Positions 41,516 through 50,742 are shown, counted from the stretch's first letter. The stretch is DNA of 64,000 nucleotides from Rathayibacter rathayi (GCF_004011095.1 NZ_CP028129.1:1178001-1242000); one strand, 5' to 3'. Notes: generated from the sequence alone by a model not told the origin. A program made the numbers and translations.

Positions 41516-42336
41516 TGACGTCCGTGGCAGCGAAGAAGCCACGGACGAAGCGGACGAAGAACACCGACGGGCGAATGTCGCTCGGGGCGCATCTCGTTGA
41601 GCTTCGCAATCGGCTCTTCAAGTCGGCGATCGCCATTGTCATCGCGTGCGTCGTTGGATGGTTCGCCTCGGAGTGGGTCTTCGAGGCCCTCAAGGCTCCG
41701 ATTTCCGAGGTGGCCGCGACCCAGGGCAAGGAGGCGATCCTCAACTTCCCGACGATCGCCGGCGCCTTCGACCTGCGGCTCCAGATCGCGCTCACCGTAG
41801 GTATCGTCCTGGCGAGCCCAGTCTGGCTGTACCAGATCTGGGCGTTCCTCGTCCCGGGCCTCACCCGCAAAGAGATGCGGTACGGGCTGGGCTTCATCCT
41901 CACCGCCATTCCGCTGTTCTTCGCGGGTTGCGCGGCAGGCTGGTTCGTCTTCCCGCACATCGTCGAGCTGCTGACCAGCTTCACCGGTAGCGATGCCGCA
42001 AGCTTCCTCGACGCCAAGATCTACTACGAGTTCGTGCTCAAGCTCGTCCTCGTCGTCGGCGTCGCTTTCGTGCTGCCGGTGTTCCTCGTGTTGCTCAACT
42101 TCATCGGCGTGCTCCCCGGCATGCTGATCCTGAAGTCGTGGCGCTTGGCGATCATGGCGATCGTGCTCTTCACGGCGATCGCGACCCCGGCCGCCGATCC
42201 CATCTCGATGTTCCTCCTGGCCATCCCGATCATTGTCCTGTTCTTCCTCGCGTGCGGGATCGCGATCCTGCACGACCGGCGCGCCGCCAAGCGCCAGCTG
42301 GTGTTCGACGGTAGTCCCTCCGACCTGCCCGCGTGA
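41515..42336 (+). CDS. tatC: Sec-independent translocase subunit TatC
   Basis: 273-residue multispanning TatC, the receptor for twin-arginine signal peptides. N-terminal MSLGAHLVELRNRLFKS carries the conserved HLxELR motif; six hydrophobic segments follow, including FLVPGLTRKEMRYG and FYEFVLKLVLVVGVAFVLPVF regions. Basic N-terminal tail (KKPRTKRTKNT). Translationally coupled to tatA and overlapping the helicase gene by 4 bases (GTGA). Confidence 0.96.
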   Translation: MTSVAAKKPRTKRTKNTDGRMSLGAHLVELRNRLFKSAIAIVIACVVGWFASEWVFEALKAPISEVAATQGKEAILNFPTIAGAFDLRLQIALTVGIVLASPVWLYQIWAFLVPGLTRKEMRYGLGFILTAIPLFFAGCAAGWFVFPHIVELLTSFTGSDAASFLDAKIYYEFVLKLVLVVGVAFVLPVFLVLLNFIGVLPGMLILKSWRLAIMAIVLFTAIATPAADPISMFLLAIPIIVLFFLACGIAILHDRRAAKRQLVFDGSPSDLPA

Positions 42337-44771
42337 CCGAACCGTCTCCCGCCGAGCGGTTCGCTGCGTTTCGCACGCGCCAGGGCCACGCGAGGGTCGA
42401 GGCGTTCCGCTCGACCCTCGCGTTCGACCTCGATCCTTTCCAGTACGAGGCGTGCGGTGCTCTCGACGACGGCCACAGCGTCCTCGTCGCGGCACCCACC
42501 GGTGCAGGCAAGACGGCTGTGGCCGAGTTCGCGATCCACCTCGCGATGCAGGACCCGACGGCCAAGGTCTTCTACACGACGCCGATGAAGGCGCTGAGCA
42601 ACCAGAAGTTCCAGGAGTTCGTCGACGACTACGGCGCGTCAGAGGTTGGTCTGCTCACCGGTGACTCCAACGTGAATTCGCGTGCCCGGATCGTCGTGAT
42701 GACGACCGAGGTGCTGCGCAATATGCTCTACGCCGACTCCGATTTACTGCGCGGTCTTGCCTATGTGGTGATGGACGAGGTGCACTACCTCGCCGACCGC
42801 TTCCGCGGCGCTGTCTGGGAGGAGGTCATCATCCACCTCCCGCAGCGCGTGCGGCTGGTTTCGCTGAGCGCGACCGTCTCGAACGCTGAAGAGTTCGGTG
42901 ACTGGCTGCAGACCGTCCGCGGTGAGACGGAGGTGATCGTCTCGGAGGAGCGGCCCGTGCCGCTCGATCAGCACGTCCTTGTGGGCGGCAAGCTCGTCGA
43001 CCTCTTCGACTCCTCCGGTCGGGCGGCCACCAACAGGGTGAACCCGGAACTCGCTCGGATGGCTCAGGGCGGCTCGCGGGTCGAGCGCGGTGGAGGGGGT
43101 GGCCGCGGTGGACGGGGTGGTCGTCACCGCTTTCCGGAGCAGCGCAGTGAGGAGGTGATGCTGCGCTCGGAAGTCGTCGAGATTCTCCGTGGCAAAACCC
43201 TGCTCCCGGCGATCTTCTTCGTCTTCAGCCGGGCCGGTTGCGATCAGGCCGTCCGCCAGGTGTTGCGCTCGGGCGTGCGCCTCACTGAACGGCACGAGCG
43301 CGACGAGATCCGCGCCATCGTGGAGGAACGCTGCCGGACCATCCGCGACGAGGACCTCGCCGTCCTGGGCTACTGGGAGTGGCTCGACGGGCTTCAGCGC
43401 GGAGTCGCGGCCCACCACGCGGGCATGCTCCCCGCCTTCAAGGAGGTCGTCGAGGAGCTCTTCCTGCGCCGGCTCGTGCGCGTAGTGTTCGCGACCGAGA
43501 CGCTCGCCCTCGGCATCAATATGCCCGCCCGGACCGTGGTCCTCGAGAAGCTCGAGAAGTTCAACGGCGAAGCGCGGGTGCCGATCACTCCGGGGGAGTA
43601 CACCCAGCTCACCGGTCGCGCCGGGCGACGCGGGATCGACGTGGAGGGCCACTCGGTCATTCAGTGGCGGGGCGGGATGGACCCCCAGGCAGTCGCCTCC
43701 CTCGCCTCACGGCGGACCTATCCGCTCAATTCCAGCTTCCGCCCCAGCTACAACATGGCGGCGAATCTGATCGAGCACTGTGGCCGCGTGCGCACTCGCG
43801 AGATTCTTGAGTCGTCCTTCGCGCAGTTCCAGGCCGACCGCTCCGTGGTCGACCTCGCCCGTCGGGTCCGCCAGCAGGAGGAGTCGATGGCGGGTTACGT
43901 CACGGCCATGCAGTGCCACCTGGGCGACTTCGAGCAGTACGCGATGATCCGCCGCGAGATCGGCGACCTTGAGCGCAGGGGAGCGGTACGCGGCGAGTCG
44001 GCCTCCCACGCCGAGCGCGAGAAGCGGCAGGGCCAGCTAACGAGTCTGCGGAGGCGGATGAAGGCTCACCCGTGCCACGCCTGCTCCGACCGCGAGCAGC
44101 ACGCCCGCTGGGCCGAGCGCTGGTGGAAGCTGCGCCGCGAGACGGACGAGATCGAGCGCCAGATCCGCTCGCGCACCGGAGCCATCGCCCGTATCTTCGA
44201 CCACATCACCGAGGTCCTGCTCGAGCTCGGCTACTTCCGCCGCGACGAGGTCGGCGAACTCTCCCTGACTCCGAACGGACGGACCCTGCGCCGGATTTAC
44301 GGTGAGCGCGACCTGCTCGTCGCCGAGTGCCTCCGCAAGCAGGCGTGGACCGAGCTCGACCCGGCCGGCCTCGCGGCGATGGCCTGCTGCCTCGTCTTCG
44401 AACCGCGGCGCGAGGAGGGGACGCTCGGCGAGCGATTCCTGCCGCGCGGCGCGTTCCCGGAGGCGCTCGAGAAGACGCAATTGCTCTGGGCCCGCCTCGA
44501 CGACGTCGAGCGCGAGCACCGATTGCCCGGCAGTACCCCGATCTCGACCAGTCTCGCGCTCTCGATGAACATGTGGGCCAAGGGGATGCCGCTCGACATG
44601 GTGCTGCGTGAATCCGACATGGCGGCCGGCGACTTCGTCCGCTGGGCCAAGCAGACCATCGACCTGCTCGATCAGTTGTCCGTCGTCGCCGAGGGCAAGG
44701 TGGGCCGCGCCGCGCGTACCGCCCTCGACCTCGTGCGTCACGGCATCGTCGCCTACTCGACCGTCGCATGA
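42333..44771 (+). CDS. helY: HelY-type SF2 RNA helicase
   Basis: 812-residue DEVH-box helicase of the Ski2/Mtr4 type. Q-like motif DPFQYEACGAL, Walker A APTGAGKTAVAEF, motif II MDEVHYL, motif III SLSATV, motif V/VI LALGINMPARTVVLEKL and QLTGRAGRRGID are present. About residues 250-270 hold a glycine/arginine-rich loop (GGGGRGGRGGRHR). The C-terminal half contains two CxxC-like cysteines (HPCHACSD) and the helical DSHCT-type region. Likely RNA-processing role. GTG start within the tatC stop; overlaps lnt by 4 bases. Confidence 0.92.
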   Translation: MTEPSPAERFAAFRTRQGHARVEAFRSTLAFDLDPFQYEACGALDDGHSVLVAAPTGAGKTAVAEFAIHLAMQDPTAKVFYTTPMKALSNQKFQEFVDDYGASEVGLLTGDSNVNSRARIVVMTTEVLRNMLYADSDLLRGLAYVVMDEVHYLADRFRGAVWEEVIIHLPQRVRLVSLSATVSNAEEFGDWLQTVRGETEVIVSEERPVPLDQHVLVGGKLVDLFDSSGRAATNRVNPELARMAQGGSRVERGGGGGRGGRGGRHRFPEQRSEEVMLRSEVVEILRGKTLLPAIFFVFSRAGCDQAVRQVLRSGVRLTERHERDEIRAIVEERCRTIRDEDLAVLGYWEWLDGLQRGVAAHHAGMLPAFKEVVEELFLRRLVRVVFATETLALGINMPARTVVLEKLEKFNGEARVPITPGEYTQLTGRAGRRGIDVEGHSVIQWRGGMDPQAVASLASRRTYPLNSSFRPSYNMAANLIEHCGRVRTREILESSFAQFQADRSVVDLARRVRQQEESMAGYVTAMQCHLGDFEQYAMIRREIGDLERRGAVRGESASHAEREKRQGQLTSLRRRMKAHPCHACSDREQHARWAERWWKLRRETDEIERQIRSRTGAIARIFDHITEVLLELGYFRRDEVGELSLTPNGRTLRRIYGERDLLVAECLRKQAWTELDPAGLAAMACCLVFEPRREEGTLGERFLPRGAFPEALEKTQLLWARLDDVEREHRLPGSTPISTSLALSMNMWAKGMPLDMVLRESDMAAGDFVRWAKQTIDLLDQLSVVAEGKVGRAARTALDLVRHGIVAYSTVA

Positions 44772-46312
44772 GGCTGATCGTCCCTCCGCCCGACGGGCGG
44801 ACCGTTCCACTGTGGGTGGCGCTGCCCCTCGCGGCGCTCGGCGGCGCCGTGCTCGATCGTGCCTTCCCCGACTCCAATGTCTGGCCGCTCGCCATCGTGG
44901 GTGCTGCGGCGATCCTCTTCGCCCTGGCGGGCCGCGGCTTCTGGAGCGGAACCCTCGTCGGCCTCGTCGGCGGCGCCGTCTTCTGGGGCGTCCACATCGA
45001 ATGGCTGACGCTCTACCTCGGACCCGTCCCGTGGGCGGCTCTCGCCTGCCTGCAGGCGATCTTTTTCGCTCTCGCCGCGGGGCTGATGGCGGTCGTCTCG
45101 ACGCACGGTTACCGCGTCTGGACGGGGCCACTCGGCCGCATGGGCGGCCTCCCCGCGCTGCTCGCCGCGCTCTGGATCGGGCGGGAGACGATCACGAACG
45201 TCTGGCCGTACGGCGGGTTCGCCTGGGGCCGACTCGCGATCTCGCAGTCGCTCGGTCCGCTCGCCGGTCTCGCGGCGTGGATCGGCTTCGCCGGTCTGGG
45301 CTTCGTTGTGGCGTTCCTCGCGGCAGTGCTTGCGCAGGCCGTACGGACCGTCTCGGTTCCCGCCTCCGCCCGCGTGAGTGCTGTCGCGGGTTTCGCGATC
45401 GTCGCCGTGGTCTTCCCTGCCTGGCCGGCGCCGACCGAAGGCAGTACACGGATCGCGGCCGTTCAGGGCGACTCCGACGCGGGACTGTTCTCGCAGAGCT
45501 ATCGCGGGCAGATCCTCGAGGATCACACCTCCGCGACGCTGCCTATCCTCGACCAGGACGTCGACATGGTGGTGTGGCCCGAGAACGGCGTTGACATCGA
45601 TCCGACTCGGAACGCGCAGTCAGCGGCCGTGCTCGACTACCTCAGCCGGACGATGGACGCGCCGTTCATCGTCGGCACCATTACGAACCCCTCCGATGAC
45701 GTCTTCTACAACAGCTCGCTGCTCTGGAAGGCGGGGGAGGGGGCGACCCAGGTCTACGACAAGGTGCACCCGGTCCCCTTCGCCGAGTACATGCCGGACC
45801 GAGCGTTCTGGCGGATGTTCGCACCCGACCTGGTCGACCTGGTGAGCCGCGACTATGCGATCGGCACCCGGCCGAATGTCTTCGATGTCAACGGCGTGCT
45901 CGCCGGTATCGCGATCTGCTTCGACATCTCGGATGATGCGTTGACGAACGCGATGGTCGACGGTGGTGCGCAGGTCATCCTCGGGCAGACCAACAACGCC
46001 GACTTCGGCCGAACCGACGAGAGCGTCCAGCAGCTCGCAATCGCACGCCTGCGCGCGATCGAGACCGGGCGGAGCGTGGTCAACATCTCGACTGTCGGGA
46101 CCAGCGCGATCATCGGACCGGACGGCGCGACGATCGACTCCCTGACGTGGTTCGAGCCGGGTGTCATGGTGGATGAGGTTCCCCTCGCGTCCACCACGAC
46201 CCCGGCTCTGGTGTGGGCTCGGGACCTGGGCTGGTACTTCCTGGCCGCCGGTCTCGTGGGCCTGGTCTCGTTCGTCCTCAGGACGCGCGAGATGCGGCGC
46301 CGTTCCCGCTGA
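44768..46312 (+). CDS. lnt: Apolipoprotein N-acyltransferase
   Basis: 514-residue membrane enzyme that acylates the N-terminal Cys of lipoproteins. Six or so N-terminal hydrophobic segments (to residue about 220) precede a nitrilase-like domain with the catalytic triad: Glu in VVWPENGVD, Lys in YDKVHPVPFAEYMP and Cys in AGIAICFDIS. A C-terminal membrane helix ends the protein. ATG overlaps the helY stop (ATGA). The polyprenol-phosphate mannosyltransferase (Ppm1) that usually follows lnt in actinobacteria is absent; rbpA follows convergently after 6 bases. Confidence 0.93.
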   Translation: MRLIVPPPDGRTVPLWVALPLAALGGAVLDRAFPDSNVWPLAIVGAAAILFALAGRGFWSGTLVGLVGGAVFWGVHIEWLTLYLGPVPWAALACLQAIFFALAAGLMAVVSTHGYRVWTGPLGRMGGLPALLAALWIGRETITNVWPYGGFAWGRLAISQSLGPLAGLAAWIGFAGLGFVVAFLAAVLAQAVRTVSVPASARVSAVAGFAIVAVVFPAWPAPTEGSTRIAAVQGDSDAGLFSQSYRGQILEDHTSATLPILDQDVDMVVWPENGVDIDPTRNAQSAAVLDYLSRTMDAPFIVGTITNPSDDVFYNSSLLWKAGEGATQVYDKVHPVPFAEYMPDRAFWRMFAPDLVDLVSRDYAIGTRPNVFDVNGVLAGIAICFDISDDALTNAMVDGGAQVILGQTNNADFGRTDESVQQLAIARLRAIETGRSVVNISTVGTSAIIGPDGATIDSLTWFEPGVMVDEVPLASTTTPALVWARDLGWYFLAAGLVGLVSFVLRTREMRRRSR

Positions 46313-46318
46313 GCGGAT

Positions 46319-46684
46319 CTAGGCGCCGATCTTGTGCTCGCCGCGCCTGGCCCGCAGGTAGGCGAGCCGCTCCTCGAGCAGCTCCTCCAGCTCTGCGCGG
46401 GTGCGTCGTTCGAGCAGCATGTCCCAGTGGGTGCGCGGGGTCTTCTGCTCGCCCCTATCCACGACGACTGGCTTCGAGTCCACCATCAGAGTGGCCTCGT
46501 GACCGCACGCGCGGCACTCCCAGGTCTCCGGTGCTTCCGCGTCGGCGGAGAACACCATGTCGGTGTCGTGGCCGCAGTTCGCGCAGTGGTATTCGTAGGT
46601 CGACCGCGGGGAGAAGACAACGCCTTCTTCGCTCTGCAGGCTCTGGGATCCGAGCCGCATTCCTCGCAAGCTTCGATCTGCCAT
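46319..46684 (-). CDS. rbpA: RNA polymerase-binding protein RbpA
   Basis: 121-residue RbpA, an actinobacterial transcription factor that binds RNA polymerase and the principal sigma factor and stabilises the open complex. N-terminal tail MADRSLRGMRLGSQSLQ, core with four Cys (CANCG, CRACG) and the C-terminal sigma-interacting helix (RTRAELEELLEERLAYLRARRG) are all present. SD GAGGAG before ATG 46684. A monocistronic gene convergent with lnt. Confidence 0.97.
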   Translation of the reverse strand: MADRSLRGMRLGSQSLQSEEGVVFSPRSTYEYHCANCGHDTDMVFSADAEAPETWECRACGHEATLMVDSKPVVVDRGEQKTPRTHWDMLLERRTRAELEELLEERLAYLRARRGEHKIGA

Positions 46685-46819
46685 TGTGTGGTCTCCTCTC
46701 GCTGTGATTCCCCAGTGTCAACGTCGTAGCTGGAGGTGGTCTTCCCGTCCCTGCCTTTGCCAGAGAATCCTCAGGTCGGAGGCGTATTCGGTGTCTCAGG
46801 AGCGCCGCCGCCGCGGTGG

Positions 46820-47608
46820 TCAGGACAGCGCATCGACGGCAGCTCTGGCGAGGTCAGTGCGATCGGTCACAAGAGCGTCGACTCCGAGTGCGAGGAGCTC
46901 TCTCATCCGCTCCGGATCATTGATCGTCCAGAGGTGGATCTCGCAGCCGGTCGCCCGCAGCCGGGAGAGGATCGGTGGTCGGGCGACTCGGAGACCGAGC
47001 GCGCTCTCGGGCACCTGCAGCGCGTCGATGCCACGGAGGGCGAGCAGGACGGGCAGACCCGCGCCGAGGTACGCCGCGATGAGTGCGACGACGAAGCGCA
47101 CCGCGGAGGCGGAGGTCGCGGCGCCGGGAAGGCGGCGAATGGTCGCGGCACGGCGCTGCTCCGAGAACGAGGTAACCAGGACCCGGTGCGCGGCAGCGGC
47201 GCCGACGATTGCAGTAACGACCGGCAAGACCGCGTCGCCCGCCTTCACATCAATGGTGAACCGCGCGTGAGGGAGGGAGGCCAGCGCCTGCTCGAGGGAG
47301 GCGAGGCGGGCGCCGCCGATCAGCTCGAGGTCGGCGAGTTCCTCCCACCGGGTAGACGCGACGGCGTGGCGTCGACCGGTGACGTCCACCACCTCTGCGT
47401 CGTGCACGAGCACCGCGACCCCGTCGAGTGAGGCTCGCGCGTCGGTCTCGAGGAGATCGGCGCCGGCGGCGAGGGCGCGTTCGAAGGCGACGAGCGTGTT
47501 GCCCTCCGCGGGCGGACCGAACCCGCGATGCGCGAGTATCCGCGGTGTTGGTCCGCTCAGGACGGGCGGACGCGCAGGTACGTGCATCGCGGGCCGGTCG
47601 CGGATCAA
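46820..47608 (-). CDS. Glycerophosphodiester phosphodiesterase family protein
   Basis: 262-residue GDPD. The active-site segments RILAHRGFGP, ENTLVAFERAL-like NTLVAFERALAAGADLLETD and VAVLVHDAEV carry the His, Glu/Asp and His residues of the TIM-barrel family. No signal peptide, so cytoplasmic hydrolysis of glycerophosphodiesters is likely. The frame starts at TTG 47608, overlapping the stop of the SPFH gene by 4 bases (TTGA); ATG 47587 is an alternative. Third gene of an nfeD-SPFH-GDPD operon. Confidence 0.88.
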   Translation of the reverse strand: MIRDRPAMHVPARPPVLSGPTPRILAHRGFGPPAEGNTLVAFERALAAGADLLETDARASLDGVAVLVHDAEVVDVTGRRHAVASTRWEELADLELIGGARLASLEQALASLPHARFTIDVKAGDAVLPVVTAIVGAAAAHRVLVTSFSEQRRAATIRRLPGAATSASAVRFVVALIAAYLGAGLPVLLALRGIDALQVPESALGLRVARPPILSRLRATGCEIHLWTINDPERMRELLALGVDALVTDRTDLARAAVDALS

Positions 47609-48624
47609 GTGGCGGGCAGCGGGGGAGTGGGCGCGGGCGACACCTGCTCGGAGGAGAAAATCCCGGAAGAGGCCGTTTCGGAGGATGCGGGTGCCGATTC
47701 CCCGCGCGGCGAATCCTGCGGCCGCGCGGCCGAAGCCGCCTGACCGCGCTGGCCCAGCACACCTCCGACACCCTTAAGCGCCTCTGTGAGTTCGCTCGGG
47801 ATGAGCCAGAGCTTGTTCGAACTGCCCTCGGCGATCTTTGGCAACGTCTGGAGGTACTGGTAGGCGAGGAGCTCGCTATCCGGGCGGCCCTCGTGGATCG
47901 CGTGGAAGACCGTCGTGATCGCTTTCGCTTCACCCTCGGCCCGCAGGATTGCGGCCTTCGCTTGCCCCTCCGCCGCGAGGATGGCGGCCTGGCGCTGGCC
48001 CTCCGCGTTGAGGATTTGGGACTGCTTGGTGCCTTCGGCGGTGAGGATCACGGCGCGACGGTCGCGCTCGGCGCGCATCTGCTTCTCCATTGAGTCCTGG
48101 ATGGAGAGGGGCGGGTCGATGGCCTTGAGTTCGACGCGGCCGACCCGGATGCCCCACTTGCCGGTGGCTTCGTCGAGGACGATGCGCAACTGGCCGTTGA
48201 TGTTGTCACGGGAGGTCAGCGCCTCCTCGAGGTTCAAACCGCCGACGACGTTCCGGAGGGTGGTGGTGGTCAGTTGCTCGACTGCGCCGAGGTAGTTGGC
48301 GATCTCGTAGGTCGCGGCGCGCGCGTCCGTCACCTGGAAGTAGACGACCGTGTCGATCGAGACGACCAGATTGTCCTCGGTGATCACGGGCTGCGGCGGG
48401 AACGAGACGACCTGCTCGCGGAGGTCGATCAGGGGGCGGACTCGATCGACGAACGGCACCACGAGGTTCAGCCCCGGCAGCAGAGTCTTGTGGTACCTGC
48501 CCAGCCGCTCGACCACACCGGCGGTGGCCTGCGGGATGATGCGGATCGCCCGGAAGAGGACAACCAGCGCGAAGAGGACGACGGCAGCGACGACGACGAG
48601 CGCCACCGCGGAGGAGGGGGTCAC
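47605..48624 (-). CDS. SPFH/Band 7 membrane protein (stomatin/QmcA-like)
   Basis: 339-residue SPFH protein. One N-terminal membrane segment (SSAVALVVVAAVVLFALVVLF) precedes the SPFH domain (VVERLGRYHKTLLPGLNLVVPFVD to ELKAIDPP), a long Ala/Glu coiled coil (AEGQRQAAILAAEGQAKAAILRAEGEAKA) and a Pro/Ser tail. Such proteins form oligomeric membrane scaffolds and cooperate with NfeD proteins, encoded directly upstream. GTG 48624 overlaps the nfeD stop (GTGA) and has AAGGAG upstream. Confidence 0.92.
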   Translation of the reverse strand: MTPSSAVALVVVAAVVLFALVVLFRAIRIIPQATAGVVERLGRYHKTLLPGLNLVVPFVDRVRPLIDLREQVVSFPPQPVITEDNLVVSIDTVVYFQVTDARAATYEIANYLGAVEQLTTTTLRNVVGGLNLEEALTSRDNINGQLRIVLDEATGKWGIRVGRVELKAIDPPLSIQDSMEKQMRAERDRRAVILTAEGTKQSQILNAEGQRQAAILAAEGQAKAAILRAEGEAKAITTVFHAIHEGRPDSELLAYQYLQTLPKIAEGSSNKLWLIPSELTEALKGVGGVLGQRGQAASAARPQDSPRGESAPASSETASSGIFSSEQVSPAPTPPLPAT

Positions 48625-49088
48625 GGGATACTCCTTTCTGCGGGGACGACGACCGCGGTCGCGCCCTCGATGGCGGTGACGACGACTCTCTCGCCGACTC
48701 CGAGTGTGCGGTCCTGAACGAGCGGGGACAGGCGGACGGTCCATGTCTCGCCGTTGGCAAGCTTGACCTGGCGGGCGCCGGGGCCGGCGATGATGACGCT
48801 GCCGGCTAAGCCGAGGAGGGCATCCGCGCCGCTGGGTGTGGGATCTCCTCCGCGCTTGAGCAAGCGTAGGAGGGGAGGGCGCACGGTGAACAGCAGGAGT
48901 ACGGCGAGGATTGCGGCGACGGGAACCTGAATCCAGAAGGGAGCCCCGACCAGGCCGACGAGGAGCCCGCCGATGCTGCCAACAGCGAGCATCAGGAAGG
49001 TGAACTCGTAGGTGATCATTTCGACGATCACAAAGATAAGGATCAGCGCGAGCCAGAGGATCCATGCGTACTGAATGACAGCGTCCAT
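48621..49088 (-). CDS. NfeD-like membrane protein
   Basis: 155-residue NfeD family protein with two or three hydrophobic segments (WILWLALILIFVIVEMI; FLMLAVGSIGGLLVGLV; AAILAVLLLF) and a C-terminal OB-fold domain (LLGLAGSVIIAGPGARQVKLANGETW). It pairs with the SPFH protein downstream, a conserved partnership in membrane quality control. ATG 49088 has AAGGAG upstream. First gene of the operon, divergent from the SDR gene. Confidence 0.9.
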   Translation of the reverse strand: MDAVIQYAWILWLALILIFVIVEMITYEFTFLMLAVGSIGGLLVGLVGAPFWIQVPVAAILAVLLLFTVRPPLLRLLKRGGDPTPSGADALLGLAGSVIIAGPGARQVKLANGETWTVRLSPLVQDRTLGVGERVVVTAIEGATAVVVPAERSIP

Positions 49089-49251
49089 GCTGTGTGCTCC
49101 TTCCCCTCGACGAGCATTCCTAAGCTATCAACACCCCCGGGACAAGGGCTGGGAGCGGAGTGTGCTCCGCGGTCTCGGGGTGCTTGGTAGGCTTCAGGGT
49201 CGGGCCGCGGCCCGCTATCGTGCCCGATCCGGCGTTCTGGAGGAATACCCC

Positions 49252-50010
49252 GTGTCCAACCCCCTCGCACCCGGTTCCCTCGACGGCAGGCGCGCCCTCG
49301 TCACGGGATCGTCCCGTGGCATCGGCGCCGACACGGTCCGTTACTTCGCCGAGGCAGGAGCCCGCGTCGTCGTGAACTACCGCTCGAAGGCGCCCCGCGC
49401 CGACAAGCTGGTCGCTCAGATCGTCGAGGCGAGCGGCAGCGCCATCGCGGTCGGAGCCGACCTCACCGACGCCGATTCGCGCGCCGAACTCTTCTCACGC
49501 ATCGAGCAGGAGTACGGCGGACTCGACATCCTGGTGCTCAACGCCTCCGGCGGCATGGAGAGCAACAGGGGAGAGGACTATGCGATGGTCCTCAACCGCG
49601 ACTCGCAGGTGGCTGTGCTCGACGCGGCTCTTTCGCTGCTCGGTGAGGGCTCACGCGTCGTGTTTGTCACGAGCCACCAGGCGCACTTCATCCGCACGAC
49701 TCCGACGATGCCCGAGTACGAGCCGGTCGCTCTGTCGAAGCGCGCCGGCGAGGACGCCCTGCGCGAGCGGATCGGCGAACTCGCCGAGCGCGGTATCGAC
49801 TTCGTCGTCGTTTCGGGCGACATGATCGAGGGCACCATCACGGCGACGCTGCTGGAACGCTCTAACCCGGGCGCGATTAGCTCGCGGCGCGAGTCGGCGG
49901 GCAAGCTGTACAACGTGCAGGAGTTCGCGGCCGAGGTCGCGCTGGCGGCGGTCGAGCCGGTCCCGGCGGACAACACGCGCCTGGTCGGCGACATTTCGGA
50001 CTTCAGCTGA
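49252..50010 (+). CDS. SDR-family oxidoreductase, atypical active site
   Basis: 252-residue short-chain dehydrogenase. The NAD(P) motif TGSSRGIG is at residues 18-25, followed by NYRSKAPRAD and the LNASGG segment. The usual YxxxK is not present: the aligned segment reads VALSK with Val in place of Tyr, although a Tyr occurs three residues earlier (PEYEPVALSK). Either the Tyr shifts register or catalysis is altered. GTG 49252 has GGAGGA 8 bases upstream. Followed by a hairpin terminator overlapping its stop. Confidence 0.85.
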   Translation: MSNPLAPGSLDGRRALVTGSSRGIGADTVRYFAEAGARVVVNYRSKAPRADKLVAQIVEASGSAIAVGADLTDADSRAELFSRIEQEYGGLDILVLNASGGMESNRGEDYAMVLNRDSQVAVLDAALSLLGEGSRVVFVTSHQAHFIRTTPTMPEYEPVALSKRAGEDALRERIGELAERGIDFVVVSGDMIEGTITATLLERSNPGAISSRRESAGKLYNVQEFAAEVALAAVEPVPADNTRLVGDISDFS

Positions 50011-50028
50011 TCCGTCTTCGGACGGATC
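50009..50028 (+). terminator. SDR gene terminator
   Basis: Perfect 8-bp stem gatccgtc/gacggatc with a TTCG tetraloop. It starts in the last two bases of the SDR stop codon. Confidence 0.7.
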
Positions 50029-50216
50029 CGGCTGTCACCGCTTGGCCGCAGTCTCGGGTGAACGGCGATGTCCTCCATCCGACCGATCCCGATGACCGAG
50101 GCCGATGACCGAGCACGGCCGTGGCGTCACGAGCATGCGGAGGCATTCGTGACACCCGGCTTCGTCTCTGCTGTGCGCCGAGCATGCGCTCGATTCCCTG
50201 TGACCTGGTTTATCCG

Positions 50217-50230
50217 ATAATGTACATTAT
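50217..50230. promoter_or_regulatory. 14-bp perfect palindrome, probable operator
   Basis: ATAATGTACATTAT in an AT-rich stretch (about 50205-50275) of otherwise GC-rich DNA, between the SDR terminator and the 3' end of the decayed secreted-protein gene. Symmetry and composition suggest a repressor site, but no gene starts beside it on either strand within 150 bases except the remnants. Confidence 0.45.
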
Positions 50231-50285
50231 GTCAGTTTGGTAAGGCATCCGGTGTAACCCGAATACATACCCTTTTGCTTGAGTA

Positions 50286-50742
50286 TCAGCAGGTGAGGGC
50301 ACCGCCGATGATCCCGGCGAGCATGCCGCCGGTCGCAGCAACGACCGCACCGGGACCCGTGATGGCGCCGATCATGCCGGCACCGGCCGCGCTCGCTCGT
50401 CGGCCGCGAAGTGGAACGTCACCGTGTCGGCGTCGTCGATCGACCAGGTGCCGCTCACGGTCCGCCCATTCCCGACATTGATGCTCGTCGGTAGTGCGTC
50501 TGAGGTGGTCGCGCCGTCAGAGACGCCGACGCTGCCGTCCTGCAGCTGCACCGGGCGAGCTCCCCCGCTGACATCGACCGTGACGGTCGACGCGGACTCA
50601 CCGGCCACCGTCATCTCGACAGTGCCGGTGGAGGCGCTCTGCGCCGAAGACAGATTCGCCGCGGATGCCGGGACGACCGGGCCGGTCGTCACTGCTGCCG
50701 CCCAACGACCACGGCCGCGATCGTCCTTCGGAGATTCATCAT
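50286..50742 (-). pseudogene. Small secreted protein gene with two frameshifts
   Basis: Three frames together read as one protein of about 150 residues: a signal peptide (MMNLRRTIAAVVVG, then AAAVTTGPVVPASA after a one-base loss in a GGG run near 50700), a Thr/Ser/Gly-rich beta domain (VEMTVAGESASTVTVDVSGG, RTVSGTWSIDDADTVTFHFA), and, after a second one-base shift near 50405, a hydrophobic Gly/Ala tail (GMIGAITGPGAVVAATGG, MLAGIIGGALTC). ATG 50742 has AAGGGA upstream. Function unknown; the glycine-rich hydrophobic C terminus recalls membrane-active peptides, which is inference. Confidence 0.6.

Noticed and set aside
49552..49640. SDR gene regarded as frameshifted because YxxxK is missing
   Set aside because: Frame and codon use are continuous and other motifs are intact; the change is at the residue level only.
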